A stretch of DNA of 64,000 bases from contig OZ024807.1 of the NCBI GenBank assembly GCA_964017045.1, positions 18,769,813-18,833,812 of the forward strand, in the 5' to 3' direction. The notes under the pieces were generated by a model that saw nothing but the letters and a program-made list of their open reading frames with translations, made no database searches and was not told the origin of the DNA. This document shows positions 1 to 12,730 of this stretch, piece by piece (the first letter of the stretch is position 1; the number at the start of each line of letters is the position of its first letter). The DNA comes from Omphiscola glabra. Taxonomy: Eukaryota; Mollusca; Gastropoda; Lymnaeidae. Both the position numbers and the translations under genes were made by a program.

Positions 1-960
1 TCTATGTTACCCTACTCTTCTACCGTATATGTTACCCTACTCTTCTACCATCTATGTTACACCAATCTTCTACCATCTATGTAACCCCTCTCTTCTACAA
101 GCTATCTTACCTAACTCTTCTATAAACCGTGTTACCCCGCTCTTCCCCCATCTTTGTTAGCCTACTCTTCTACCAGCGTTTACCAAACTCTTTTACCATC
201 TATGTCACCCCACTCTTCTACCAACTATGTTAACCCACTATTCAAACAACTATATCACCCCACTCTTCTACCAAATATGTTACCCCACTCTCCTACCAAC
301 TATGTCACACCACTATTTTACCAACTATGTTACCCCACTCGTCTGCCGCGTATGTTATCCCGCTCTTATACCAACTGTGTTACCCCACTCTTCTCACAGC
401 TATAATACATCGCTCTTCTACAAACTATGTTACCCCACTCTTCTACTAGCTATGTTACCCCACTCTTCTACCAACTATATTACCCCACTCTTCTACCAAC
501 TATGTCACCCCACTCTTCTACCAGCTATGTTACACAACTTTTCTACCAACTATGTTGCCCCACTCATCTAACAACTATGTTGCCCTACTCATCTATCAAC
601 TATGTTACCCCACTATTATACCAACTATATTCCACAACTCTTCTACTAGCTATGTTACCCCACTCTTCTACCAACTATGTTACCCCACTCTTCTATCAAC
701 TATGTCACACACCTTTTCTACCATCTATGTTGCCCCACTCATCTATCAACTATGTTACCCCACTATTATACCAACTATATTCCCCAACTCTTCTACTAGC
801 TATGTTGCCCTACTCTTCTGCCAGCTATGTTATTCCACTCTTCTACCAACTATGTTACTCCACTCTTCTACCAACTGTGTTACCCCACTCTTCTATCAAC
901 TATGTAACCCTACTGTCCTACCAACTATGACACCCCACTTTTCTACCAACTATGCTCAGT
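1..960. repeat. 25-bp minisatellite array (continues off the left edge)
   Basis: About 38 imperfect copies of a 25-bp unit of the form CTATGTTACCCCACTCTTCTACCAA. The unit has no stop codon on the + strand and is not a multiple of three, so all three + frames stay open and cycle with a 75-bp (25-codon) period. The several 80-170 residue open frames here are therefore repeat artefacts. Copies vary by scattered substitutions. The array starts before the window and ends near 955. Confidence 0.95.
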
Positions 961-1832
961 TGCATGCATTTCTAAATTCCATTTAATAACATGTAAAAAG
1001 TAAATCGTCCCAAAATATCTTGCACCAAATCCCTACATTTAACATCAATTTAGCTGGTAGAGGAGCAGGGCAGCAATTGCTTCAACGGATTACAAGTTGA
1101 GATACAAATGTTTCAACTAGAACTGCCCACAACACAACTTATTTTTTAAACCGCACTGAACACGTTGCATCAGGAGCTAAACACCTATGACAAACGTAAA
1201 TAAGCGTTCAAGATGCGCGAGTTTCAGTACTGCTAACTTTAGCGATTAGTGTATATGTATGTATGTATTTGAAGTAAATTATTTGAAAATACATTGTTAT
1301 TTACTAGTAGTTGCAACACATGGCAAAATAAAATTCAAAGATGGCGTGAAAGCAGCCAAAGAACAAGAAGGGAGCAAGGTGTGCTGACAATATAGAGAAT
1401 AGAGTGTTAAAATCGAATTTTAACCTTACACAAAATAAGACCGGTTCGACTAACTTAATGGTGAGCACACATTGTCGAGGTGTTCGTTGGAATAATGGTG
1501 TTTTTTTTCATCAATGTCCCAATCGATATCCAATTCAAAATGTTGCATCTGAAAATGATGACCTACAGGGGCGTGGACATTTGTTTTATACATTATTCAC
1601 TCTTAAAATGGTAACTAATGTAAAAGAGAAGAATTGAAAGGACTTCACATTTTAATGTTTTTGACCCTACAAGATCGCATACTTAATAAGATTTCGTTCA
1701 ACTTGTCTCAGCGTTCAAATTGTTTATGTATTTTTGTTAAATTTAAACAGACACATTTTTTTTATTTTTTTAAAATTCATTTTCTTTCCTCTCCAACCCC
1801 ACTATTTTTTCCGTAATCAATCTTAGTTCAAG
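961..1832. other. No gene seen
   Basis: AT-rich unique-looking sequence. Short open frames at 1404-1637 and 1634-1816 show no recognisable domain, splice context or codon pattern. Confidence 0.5.
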
Positions 1833-2014
1833 CAGTCGCGTAGCGAGCTTAACTCGCGCCCGGGGCACAATATCTTTTTAGCGCCCCCAATACCTTTTTA
1901 GCCCCCCCCCATTCGAAAACCATACAATATTATCGTAAAATATACCATTTGGCGCCCCTTTGTGAGAAGCGCCTGGGGCATAATGCCCCCCTTGCCCCCC
2001 TCACTACGCCACTG
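1833..2014. mobile_element. hAT-like MITE with 8-bp target-site duplication
   Basis: A 182-bp element with inverted ends: CAGTCGCGTAGCGAG on the left, and CTCACTACGCCACTG on the right, whose reverse complement is CAGTGGCGTAGTGAG. It is flanked by AGTTCAAG (1825-1832) and AGTTCATG (2015-2022), an 8-bp duplication with one mismatch. The interior is GC-rich (runs of GCGCCCC) in AT-rich surroundings and has no transposase frame. Ends of the CAGTGGCGTAG type and 8-bp duplications are typical of hAT elements. The element is non-autonomous. Confidence 0.8.
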
Positions 2015-2244
2015 AGTTCATGTCCTTCATGTAAAAAAAAAAAACTACGAATGGAAAACACTCTCAACAAAAGAATAAATATTCTATTTAAGAACAGACA
2101 ATCTCGGTGCAAACACCAGACATGTCATGTTACGAAATGTTTGAGAAAAAGATCGTTGGAACGTTTAAAAGCATAAAACAAGTGATCATGTATAAATCGT
2201 TTGTTACAATAGTTGCTTTGTATCAGATAACGTATTAATTTTTA

Positions 2245-4187
2245 AAATATAAGTTGCAGCACATGTATGTGCAAGAAATCAGGCATGCAAAGTCTGATCA
2301 TGTTCAATCTCTTCTTAAGGCGGCAGGTACTGATTCTCGCAAGATGTTCTCTGTTGTAAATGACATTCTCGGAAAGAAATCAGCACCCCTTGTTTTGCCT
2401 GACATGAGTAGCTATCATGCAGCAGCTAAACTGAGTGATTTTTTTACTGAAAAATTGAAACAATTAGAAAAAGCTTTGGGGAAGGTTGTGATTTGGCTGC
2501 TATGGAGAATATCTTTGAAGGCAAACATCTAGGGGAATTTTCCCGTTTCCTATGAACAGTTAAGACATATAACCATGGTATCTAAACCTACATCTTCTAT
2601 TGTCGATCCTATCCAAACCAAGATAGTTTTGGAGTGTCTGGAAATCTTGCTTCTTGTACTGGTCAACATCGTGAATATTAGCCTTCAGTCTGCTACAGTC
2701 CCAAATCTCTTCAAGACAGCGGTCGTTAAGCCTCTACTTAAAAAAAAGTTGCCTGGACCCAAATGAATGCAAGAATTTTCGCCCGGTCTCCAACCTCCCC
2801 TTTGTATCTAAGATTCTTGAGAGAGTTGTGTCACAGCAGCGTATGCATCATCTAAACACTTATGATTTTCTTGATAAATTTCAATCTGCCTATCGACCTG
2901 GGCACAGCTGTGAGACTGCACTGCTCCGTGTCATAAATGATGTTCTTTGTGGTGCTGACCGTGGCGATCTGACAATATTGGTCCTGTTGGACCTCAGTGC
3001 TGCTTTTGATGTGATTGACCATGAGCTACTTCCGTCAAGACTTCATAACGAAGCTGGCATCTCTGGAACTGCACTTCGCTGTTTTTTTTCTTATCTGACT
3101 GACAGGACTCAGCGTATTGTAGTGAAGCATGCATCTTCCATGGACACTTCCGTTACCTGCGGTGTGCCACAGGGCTCGGTTTTAGGACCTATTCTGTTCT
3201 CCATACACACTAGCCGACTAGGCAAAATTATTGAACGTCATGGTATTTCGCGCAAAATATTTGCTAATGACACAGAACTGTACAAGTGTTTCCTCCCTAA
3301 TCCCTTGGAGTGTGCTGCTGCTGTTCAGGCTGTCGAGGACTGCTATAAAAGAATGGATGTCATCAAACAGACTAAAACTAAATGGTGACAAGACTCAAGA
3401 AATTGTTTGTGGTGCAAACTCATATCTTCGGAAAGTTACTTTCACATCAATAAAAGTTGGTGAATCAGAGATCCCGTTGTCCTCCAATGTCCGAGAACTT
3501 GGATTTTATATTGATAATAAACTCAGTATGATTCCACTAAACAGTTCTATAGTTAGAGCATGCTTCTATAATCTACGCGCCCTGGGTCAGCTGCGTCCTC
3601 AACTCAATAAGAGAACAGCAAATGCTGTAGCGGTAACTCTAATCCAGCCAAGATTAGATTATTGTAACAGTTGTTTGTGGGGTTTGCCTCAGAATCAAAT
3701 TTAGAGACTCCAGAGAGTGCAAAATTCTGCAGCACTCATTGTGTTGCGGAAATAGAGATCAGACCACATCACCCAGGTTCTATGAGATCTCCATTGTGTT
3801 CCTATTAGTAAGCGCATTGAACACAAGATTTTGTCCTTGGCGTATAGCTGCATAGAAGGCTCTGCATTAGAATATCTGAAAGAACTGCTTTATAAACATG
3901 TAAACTTGAAGAACCTGTGGTCCACAACTCAGTCCTTGCTGAAAATTCCCAGTGTGGATGAACACAGAAAAAAGTTTGTACGGAGTGCACTTTTTTGAAG
4001 AGGTAGCGCCAAAGTTATGGAATATTTTACCCCCATCTTTGAGGAGTACTGACAATGACAGGAAATCATTTATGAAATATTTGTAGACTTTTTTTGTTTA
4101 ATAGATTTGATGACACCAGAGCGCAGTGAGCATGTTAAAGTAGCATGGATATCAGCGCTATAGAAGTATCCAATCAATCAATCAATA
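2245..4187 (+). mobile_element. Decayed CR1/Jockey-like non-LTR retrotransposon, 5'-truncated
   Basis: The + strand carries LINE reverse-transcriptase segments in shifting frames. The linker before the RT is at 2254-2500, thumb-side segments run to about 3700, and the central RT at 2828-3388 includes QSAYRPGHSCETALL, LDLSAAFDVIDH and the conserved GVPQGSVLGP. The catalytic YADD box reads FAND (about 3262-3275), so an active-site Asp is lost. Several frameshifts and stops separate the pieces and no endonuclease is present. The 3' end has a (TCAA)n tail at 4171-4187 preceded by TAGCATGGATATCAGCGCTA, which recurs elsewhere in the window. It is non-functional. Clade placement within CR1/Jockey is inference. 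Confidence 0.85.
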
Positions 4188-5372
4188 TTCTTTAAAATAT
4201 GTAACAATTATTTACACTGTTTTTTTTTTCTTTTAACTTTTATAGCAAGATGGTGCCTGTTATCACATCTTATTATTATTTTGGTTGTCATCCCTTATGA
4301 CGTCAGGCATCTGGGATGGGGAGGTAGTAGGGTGTTTCGTTTTTATGACGCACTATTAAGAACTAAAAATAAACTTCCCTACTGACGAGTCTACTTAAAT
4401 TTAATGTATATTAACAACATTATTTTAACATTGATTTGACCTTATATTAGAATAAACTTATCTCAGTGATAAGCTCACGCCATTTTCAGCCAAAAGATGC
4501 CGCCTATGTACACTATAATCAATAGTAAAAAATAATGCAACTAATGAGAAGGGTTTTTTAAAGGAATGATCCTCAACGGATATAATAATTTTAAACAATT
4601 GGGTACTGAAAAAAAAGGAAAGAAATTATAAGGTCTGTCCGTCAATGAAACTGTCCTGCCATTAGTCATTATTGATTCTTATCTCTCACGATATATACAT
4701 TCATCGGTATTTTAAATGTTAAAATGTTATAGTATACTATATATACATAATTAAATGATTTAACATAATCTTATCGAATCCAGCAGATGAACAAGATAGC
4801 ACTAAACAATTTTAATATAAACTGTTTTTGTGCTTCAATTTCTAATACAATCAAACACACAAATATATATAAATAACAATCTACATATTTTAACAGCTGT
4901 TGTGATTTTGCATTTAAATATTTAAAGTTATTGAATATAAGCATTTGCTTATGTTGATGCAATCCCTAATTCAAATATATATATGTGAAAGTTCAGAATT
5001 AGGTTGATTTCTAAAGTACTGTGTAGTTATCTGTCTTTATTATTATTTAGAATTATAAAGATGTTCAGAACACAGTAATTGCTTCAATTGACGTAGCAGG
5101 ATTGCAAACCACGATACATATCACATAAAAAGGACATCGAAGAAGAAAATAAATCAAATAACGAGTTCGATAAATACATTTTAAACCAAATGTTCTTCTT
5201 TTTTTATGTGAAAACGCGTGTCGCAGAAAAAATTTGGTTGAAACACTGGTGTTAACAATTTCAAGTCTGTGTTAAAAATCGATCCAAATAAAATCAAAGC
5301 TATTTTTTCTTTGTTGTTAGAACTCATTCCAACCGACGTCATTGATTTTTTTTTCCCTTAAAATTAAAATAC
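4188..5372. other. AT-rich stretch, no gene seen
   Basis: No coding segment, RNA gene or clear repeat could be supported here. The 63-codon frame at 4771-4962 (-) is low-complexity and has no support. Confidence 0.5.
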
Positions 5373-5485
5373 AATTGATTGATTGATTGAATCCCTTTAT
5401 AGCGTTTGTGTCCATGCTATTTAAAACATGCGAACAGCGTTCTGATATCCTAGAATCTATTTAAAGAAACAAAAATAATGACACC
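5373..5485 (-). mobile_element. 3'-end fragment of the same CR1-like LINE, reverse strand
   Basis: Read on the minus strand, this contains TAGCATGGACACAAACGCTA followed by a CAATCAATCAATCAATTG tail. It also shares the upstream stretch around ATAGATT and GAACGC with the 3' end of the element at 2245-4187. This is a typical 5'-truncated insertion retaining only about 110 bp of the 3' UTR. Confidence 0.8.
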
Positions 5486-6297
5486 TAATTGAATTCTTTT
5501 TATTATGACCCATGGCTGTGAAAGTGCCTGATCTCTTATTCACAAACCTGATTTAACTTTTTTTTTTTTAAAAGTTAAGCAAGAGCACACGCAGGGGCGG
5601 CTACTTCTTTGACATCCATGTCTTTATTGAGGCTAGAAATAAAGTCTCGCATTTAATGGAGGGGATTGTGGGTAATACCATAAATGGCCTTCTTTATGCC
5701 TTTTATTGAATGAACCAAACATCATTGACAATATAATTCAATAAACAGTTATGATATGGTGCATACGATACGAACCCAGTATACATGACTATAAAAAAAG
5801 GTATAGTTAGAAATCCATTATAGCTCAATCGTTTTATTTAACATTTTACGACACCGAGCATATTGATTTGCGTAGAGAATTTAAAACCACCATTTTGTAT
5901 TAAGGCAAGAGGCTGATCCTTGAAGAGACTTGTTTAACAACAGAAAAGAAGCTATACATAGGTTCTCAATGCACAAACGTCTCTTTAAAATGTCGTTAGA
6001 TCTGAAGATGAAGGTGTTTATCACATCCCTATATAGCAAATGGAGAATGACCACAAATAATGTCAAAAATAAATCCCAAATATCACTTTAAACAGCATGG
6101 AATAATTTAAGCTCTAAACATTTGCCTTTTAAAAATATTTATCTTTGAACCAATAGTGAAGCATATGTTCTAATTTTGTTATTGCTTTACATCCACACCT
6201 CCAACCCAGACCACCAAATATCATACACACACACACACCCTTTGTAAAAGACAAATTGATACAACTTTACGATCAAAATATGTATATGGGTGACGTC
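5486..6297. other. AT-rich stretch, no gene seen
   Basis: Nothing supportable. A short CA run lies near 6225-6240. Confidence 0.5.
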
Positions 6298-6382
6298 GTA
6301 TCCGGAAATTTGATTGACATAAATTTCGTCGACGGAAAATTGATCGACAGAAATTTGATCGAACGGAAATTCGGACGAATCT
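6298..6382. repeat. Short imperfect tandem repeat (GGAAATTTGATCGAC type)
   Basis: Four to five diverged copies of a ~16-bp unit (GGAAATTTGATTGAC, GGAAAATTGATCGAC, GAAATTTGATCGAAC). The 64-codon frame at 6256-6450 is produced by this repeat and is not a gene. Confidence 0.7.
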
Positions 6383-6600
6383 TTTTTTTTAGTTTACCCG
6401 TTAAAATTTTGCGTCAACTTTCTTTTTCAACGCACTATAATATACAGTAAAACAAAATAATGCGTTTTACAAATTAATTAGAAGAAAACAAAAATCCTAG
6501 AGTGTGTGCCCAATATACACTCAATACACCAACAGGTTTTCTTTCGCACTTTTAGAACCATCGACGTGCGTACTTTATGTGTCACTCCACATTATCTGTG

Positions 6601-6705
6601 TATAAATACCGATAGATTAATACGTGGCTGATAGAAAAAAAACGCATCACAGCTTCAAGACATACAATCAACACTTTAAGGAGGCTTCACACAAATTTAC
6701 ATGAG
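6601..6705 (+). promoter_or_regulatory. Candidate TATA box and 5'UTR exon of the six-Cys peptide gene
   Basis: TATAAATA lies at 6601-6608. About 30 bp downstream begins a stretch that reaches a good splice donor, ACATGAG|GTGAGC, at 6705/6706. The coding signal exon at 7905 starts directly after an acceptor (ATTTAG), so an upstream non-coding exon is expected, and this is the best candidate. The start site near 6630 is inferred from the usual TATA spacing only. Confidence 0.45.
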
Positions 6706-7439
6706 GTGAGCATTAGTTTGTGTTTTAATGCCTATTTAATTATATTGCAATGACTAAAACAATTAAGTAAGTCTTTTTTTTGGTGATTTGACCATTTTTG
6801 TTAAACCCTGCCATGCCAAAGTATGTGACGTATTATTTTACAGTGAGTTTGTATGAGTATCAATGATACTATCAATTGAAACATGCACACTCAGCCGATG
6901 AAGAAACATATCCTAATTATGAAATTAAATTACTTACATAAAAATAAATCTGGAAGATAGATAAATGATACATGTATGTGAACACTACCATCTCTTACTC
7001 TGTACCTAGCCATTATTATATTTTTTTAAACAAAATTTTACATCTATATGGGTTTTTTTTTAAAAATGCGCTGTGTCAAGCATCGCTACAACATTTTCCT
7101 TAACCAACTAATCACTCCTTGGTAAATTCCTCATACGTGAAGATTTTCTCCAACAATGCCCTGATAATTATGTAACGACTCTAATCAAGGTGAGGTCAAT
7201 TGAAAAAAATAGAATGAACAACTTGATCTTCCATCAAAGGGAGAATTTAAAAAAAAACGTGTGAAAATCTTTTGTCGGAGTCATATGGTGGGCTCCAAAA
7301 ATCAATTGCAATTTTAAACCCACGTTAACAACATCAGGGTAAACACTTATGTTACGTTACCATTAGCTATTCAAGCATGTGCGCCTTGATACATTAATGA
7401 ACACAAAATGCTGACGATGACATGTGTCTTAGCTTTAAA

Positions 7440-7625
7440 ATCAGGCATGCACAACTTACGGCCCGCGGGAGGGTGTGGCCCGCCAGCACCCATTGTGTGG
7501 CCCATGAAGTAACGAAATATTCCTTTTTGTTATTATTTCCTTAATAGCTTTTCCACTTGTCCTATTTTCTTTCGGCCCGTTCATAAGGTATTACGGCCCG
7601 CACATGTTTTTAATACAGAATTACA
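7440..7625. mobile_element. Possible DNA-transposon remnant rich in CGGCCCGC
   Basis: A GC-rich patch with CAGGCATGCACAACTTACGGCCCGCG near its start and further GGCCCG boxes near 7575 and 7594. Motifs like this recur at the ends of old DNA transposons in many animals. No terminal repeat or target duplication could be confirmed. It lies in the intron between the candidate 5'UTR exon and the signal exon of the peptide gene. Confidence 0.3.
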
Positions 7626-7905
7626 GGCAGGCAGGACTGCTTTAAATAAAGATCACTTTTTAAAAAATGCAAAAAATATGTTATCAACTAAATTTTATGC
7701 AACTCATTGTAATATTGCGTGTATGGTTCAGTTCACGTCCAAACACCCATGTTTTTTAATACAATACATTACATAAAAGACAAGTTAAATTGCTTTTGCA
7801 TGTGTTTGTGGTTCAGAATACTTCATAAAAATGATTGTTTATTTTGAATTATAGAAATTGATATTAAAACTAATGATACACAATTTTTTTTAAAATTTAT
7901 TTAGA

Positions 7906-10740
7906 ATGAACTGTGCAATGTTGTTGTGCTTGACAATGGCCTTGACCTGCCTTACATTAGCTACTTGTCAAAAGGTTAGACATAATATTTGTTTAATTGT
8001 ACGTTTCACATTTTGTTCAAATATGCAACATTAAATGTATTTATTTTTTTAAACATATCTAGTACTCTACATTATATTACAAAGTTATTAATTTATTGTA
8101 TGACCCCAAATATTAAAATGTATGACCATTTTTTTAAAAGTATCCAGCTTCAAGTTAAACTATATTGCAATTGAAGAGCATCATCTACCAGCATTATGTC
8201 CTGGCATGGCTTTCCTGTATCGTGAACATCACTTGAGTTGGGTTGATCATGATAAAAAAGGATTCGACATTCTTTTTGTCTGGTGTAAATAAACAAACAA
8301 AAAAACTCACTTGTGGTATTTAAAGAGCCTATTAAGAGCAGCAATGTTCATTTTATTTATGTCGCACTTATTGAACAAAACGTTGCATTGTGCATGGTAC
8401 AGAAATGGAAATATTTTTTTGAGTTTATCTAAAGCAAAGCGTTACATGATTATATTGGATTATTATTTATTTCTTTTAATTTTACTTTACATATGACAAG
8501 AATACTTTTTGCCTTGGTTCTGTATTATATATGAGACGAAGCATCAGGAATTTATAAAGAAACAAAGTAATGCAGACACTGACAAAATAATTTTCATTAA
8601 AAAAATTGAGTTAATTTCTTTATATTATTATAGTTTTTGTGTTAGTATTGTAAAATTGTAAAATTATACACGATAATATCTCTTAGATTCAATTTATAAT
8701 AATATTCTACTACTTTACATACAGCTAATTTCTGCATACCAGACACCATGTAACTGTAAGTTTATTTTATTTCCTGCAAAACCTCCAAACTTTAATCCTT
8801 ATATGCCCACTGCCCCTTACAAACTTAAACAACTATCATATAGTCTTCACATTCAAGCTATAATTTGTTTATAAAACCCAACATTCTCCATGAACTCCAG
8901 CCTTATTCTTGGAAAAAAAATATTTCCTTATGAAATTGAATTTTACTATAAATGAAAATATTGCAAAGAAAGAAATTGACTAATTGCATTTATCAGCGTC
9001 GTTTCATCTGACTAAATGCATCAATTCAGTTTGTTCAAAAATGGAGTTTAATAAATATATCATGTATTTATTATTTTTTTTAAAAATGTAGTATTATTTA
9101 ATTAACAAATTGAAAGTTATTTAGAAGACCTATAAAAAAGATTTGAATATGGGATTGCACCTACGTTTTTTTTCCTTTTCAAATCCTGGTACATCTGGCG
9201 TTTCGCGTTAAGAGTTACGAAACAGCTAACTGTGCTAATTGCCCACAAAAGTTTGTAACATTGATGTGAATAGCGGCGACAATTTGTTGCTGGTATTTGG
9301 TTTTAAAAACGCCTTGCATGTTTTGATTTTAGTACTTCGGTGAGTTTTAAGAAAACATTTTTTTTTTTATCATCCAGACTTGTTATTAATGAAACCCTTC
9401 ACCCTAATAACATTATTTATATATACATTACAATCATGCATCAATACAAAAATATCATTTTCGTCAGTGATATAGTTATGTATTATGAATCTAAAATGAT
9501 AATACAATTAGTTTACATCAGATCACATGTCAGCAAGTAGCATTGAACCAATTTATCTGAAAGTCATTCAATTAATATTAAATGTGTGATTGTAATAGTA
9601 AATATGCTAATGTGTGAGATAAAATATAACTATATTTAAAGCAATACCGCAGGAGCTTGAGGGTGTGTTAGTATTTAGTGAGACCAGATGAACAGAATAG
9701 ATCAATGGATACATGATATTTGGTTAGACCGGATAAACACAAGAGATCAATGGATACATATTATTTTGGTGAGACCAGATTAACAGAATATATCAATGGA
9801 TGCATACTATTTGGAGAGACCAGATGAACAGAATAGATCAATGGATACATAGTATTTGGTGAGACCAAATGAAAAGAACGGATCAATGAATACATAGTAT
9901 TTAGTGAGACCAGATGAACAGAATAGATCAATGGATACATATTTTTTGAAAATGGAGCTGTAAGTGGTGTCATATGGTTTATTGGATTAAAAAAGTGAGT
10001 AACAGAATGATCATCGTTTTAAACTGGAAGAAGGAAGTAAAATGTCAGAGACGTAAACATGCCTTGGTCTGCAATGTTATTCACACCGCTTGTATTCTGT
10101 TTTTAAATTATTAACTTTTTTATCCAGATGGTAAATACAAAAAGAAAAAAAAAAGTAATGAAACAATTGGAAGTTATGTAAACATGTCGAAGAATACTGG
10201 GTATTAGATGTGTATGCAAATCTTAAATAAAAAAAATATGAAGACACGTTTGAATAAGAATGGAAACACTTTTTATCATATTGAAGCGCTAAATTGTTAA
10301 AGAAAATAAAATGTATGTTTTTTATAAAAGAGGGGGGGGGGGTATTTTTAACAGGTAGTGTGATCATTTTAACAGGTTGTGTGATCATTTTTAACATGTT
10401 GTGTGATCATTTTAACAGGTTTTTTGATCATTTTTAACAGGTTGCGTGATCATTTTAACAGGTTTTTTTATCATTTTTAACAGGTTGTGTGATCATTTAA
10501 ACAGGTTTTTTGATCATTTTTAACAGGTTGCGTGCATATTGGTTTGCAAATTAAACTTTTATTGTGTATGCTAGTTTGTTTCACTCTTTCTCTCTTTTAA
10601 CATTATAGTGTGCAGAAACGAACGAACCCTGCTATGAACACAGACCATGTTGTGAAAGTTACGACACGTGTGAGTGGTCAATGGTGCGTGTTAAAAAATC
10701 TAATTATATGTGTAAGACCACCCTCGATATTAATTCTTGA
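7906..10740 (+). CDS. Small secreted six-cysteine (ICK-like) peptide precursor; exons 7906-7974 and 10609-10740
   Basis: Exon 1 (7906-7974, 23 codons) follows an acceptor at 7901-7904 and encodes a start Met, a hydrophobic Leu/Met-rich core and a C-L-T-L stretch, a classic secretory signal. It ends in phase 0 before GTTAGA. Exon 2 starts at 10609 after a strong polypyrimidine tract and TATAG, also in phase 0, and reads 43 residues to TGA at 10738-10740. Its cysteine spacing is C-X6-C-X5-CC-X5-C-X13-C, that of an inhibitor cystine knot. The precursor would be 66 residues with no clear propeptide. A donor (GTAAGT, 10755) follows just after the stop, implying a spliced 3' UTR. ICK peptides include toxins, antimicrobials and neuropeptide-like ligands; its role here is unknown. 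Two paralogous Cys exons lie on the minus strand at 37.5 and 60.8 kb. No transcript support is available. Confidence 0.7.
8160..8290 (-). other. Open, protein-like segment of unknown origin inside an intron
   Basis: On the minus strand an open frame passes through 8290-8160 with a balanced composition (H-D-Q-P-N-S-S-D, G-K-P-C-Q-D) unlike its AT-rich surroundings. It is preceded by CACCAG. It may be an exon of an unrecognised gene or a transposon scrap. It lies antisense within the intron of the six-Cys gene. No function is proposed. Confidence 0.25.
9669..9945. repeat. ~45-bp tandem repeat, about six copies
   Basis: Diverged copies of a unit containing TAGTGAGACCAGATGAACAG and ATAGATCAATGGATACATA. 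The minus-strand frame at 9761-9973 is this repeat read through (15-residue period), not a gene. Confidence 0.9.
10345..10535. repeat. 21-22 bp tandem repeat, about nine copies
   Basis: Units of TGATCATTTTAACAGGTTGTG alternate with units whose last part is a T run (AACAGGTTTTTTGATCATTT), giving a higher-order period near 43 bp. It follows a G-run at 10331-10340 and ends about 70 bp before the six-Cys exon. Confidence 0.9.
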
Positions 10741-10754
10741 AACCAATATTGTGG

Positions 10755-12590
10755 GTAAGTAATAGTAGGATTTTTTTGTTAGTTACGAATTTCTTTTAAT
10801 TAACTGTTAGATTTGGAACTATTTAAAACGTTATCAAGCATTATGACCTACAACAGTGAGCAGTTTGTTTAAACATAATCATCAAACATGATGGATAAGT
10901 GAGGTTATTTAGAAAAAAAAAACAGATCAATAATAAAATAAACGAAAAATACACAGCTAATGAAATTTTCTTTCATATTGGTGAAAATAAACTATTTTAT
11001 TTGACATTAAATTTAATTTCTTTGAGAATTTTTTTTTTCTGAACGATTCACCAAAAAAATGTCACACGTTTTTCTGTGTTCATTTTTCTAATTGTGTTCA
11101 GAGACAGTTTTTAGTCGACAATGTTTACAAGTAAAGTAAAATAAAAATTTAAACCAAAAAATAATTACGAAAATAATTAATAGCGATGTTAAACTATTTC
11201 GTTGTTCTTAATTATTGTTATTTGAGTTTAAGATATGCAGTGGAACACCACGATAACGTGCGGGTTTCCAACTCATATTTGGAAGTAATGTGGTATAGCC
11301 ATATCCAAATATTGCAAAGATTGCGTGTTGAGTTCTAGCATAACTTTTTTGAAATGTCTTTCTTGATCTCAGCTATATATAACACAGTTGGATGTCATGA
11401 TTACATTGAAATGCTAGAACTACATTCCAAGAAGTGTGCAGAATTTTTGTATTATTTTTATTTTGTTATTTTTACCTATAACACTTTGTCCCCCTCCCCC
11501 CAAGATATAATCTAAATTGAAAATATATGGATTATCTTTCAGTTTAATCTTTGACATTGAAGTAAGTAGTATAATTAAAAATTTAAAAAAAACATATTAA
11601 TGAATTTAATATTTGAAACAGATTGAAAGTACATTTGACTCGAGCTATACAAAATTGTAGAATATTATTTTTGTTAGAATTAAAGGGTTTTAGAATTTAC
11701 AAAAACATACATTTTTAATGGGTTGTGAAATATTTTATTTAATAAAAGTTTATATCAGGTTGTTGTTTTTTTATTTGGTAGTATTTAAAGGCTAAATAAA
11801 ACTGACATTTATTTAAATTAAAGTTATGTATATTACTTTTTTTTAATTTACATTATAAATATGTGTCACTTAAAGATTGATTAGAATAAATATCATTTTT
11901 TTTTAAAAATGTGTATTTATATCTTTTCTTTGTTCGGTTAAAGAAAGAATAATGCTAAAATAAATTATTCAAATATAACTCGTAGGAAAATCATGTTTTT
12001 CTTCTTGTACTCATATGTTACATTAATACCTTTGTTATTTTTCTTATTTCAAAATCAGAAATAAAAAAATAAAACTAGACAGTAGTTAAACCACATACAG
12101 CGGTGTTGCCGTATCGGAGCATTAGATGTTCCTGAAGAAATACACGTGTAACTGAAGAAGATTTATTTTAGCTAGCCAATAATTCACTTGCAATTTTAGC
12201 ACTTGTTTCGTGATGTGCAAATTAAAAATATGAAAACGATTTGAAACAGTTCAATTGTGTTTTTGTTTTAATTATATTGTTTTTTTTTTTTTAAGTGTTT
12301 GCTCTGAATGTATTCGAATTTATTTATATGTTAATTTAATCGGTAATTCAAAAAAAAAAACAAAAAAACTCGAAAATGTTATATTTATATTAATACATGA
12401 CGTATTATTTAAACTACACCAAAAAGTGTAATTTATTACGAAAATTGCGTAGTAATTGGAGACAATTAAAGCTTTTTGTACGATCGATAAGGTGCGAATA
12501 CTGACCAGTTTAACTGAACACTATTTTAAACTCTGTACTAACCTAGTGACCCACGATGACTAGAAAACTCCTTTGTTGTTGTCATGTTGA
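10755..12590. other. AT-rich, no coding segment seen
   Basis: This is probably the 3'UTR intron of the six-Cys gene and sequence beyond it, since a donor opens at 10755. No downstream exon matching those of the minus-strand paralogues was found by eye. Confidence 0.4.
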
Positions 12591-12639
12591 CTGAATGGAT
12601 TTGGTGAGCTATGTTTAAAACATGTCAGAACTTAAATGT

Positions 12640-12730
12640 GAGAATATTGAAATCAAAACCTTGGAGATATAGTCCCGTAGGCGGTATAACATTGATGCAA
12701 TCAAAATTCCGACAACTCATGTCACGTGAA
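12640..12730 (+). mobile_element. Fragment of an interspersed repeat shared with 34.9 kb
   Basis: Contains diverged but collinear matches to 34880-34965: CTTGGAGATATAGTCCCGTAGG here against CCGGAGATGGAGTCCCGCAAGG there. Both continue with a GCGGTATAACATTGAT-type segment and then TTCCGACAACTC. Probably 5' UTR of a LINE family. Confidence 0.6.

Noticed and set aside
154..986. Four long overlapping + strand open frames
   Set aside because: They come from a stop-free 25-bp repeat read in all three frames; no independent coding evidence.
8725..8755. 31-bp exon-like segment (ACAG acceptor, GTAAGT donor) between the signal and six-Cys exons
   Set aside because: Including it shifts the six-Cys exon out of frame, whereas the signal and six-Cys exons join in phase 0 without it. 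It could still be an alternative exon.
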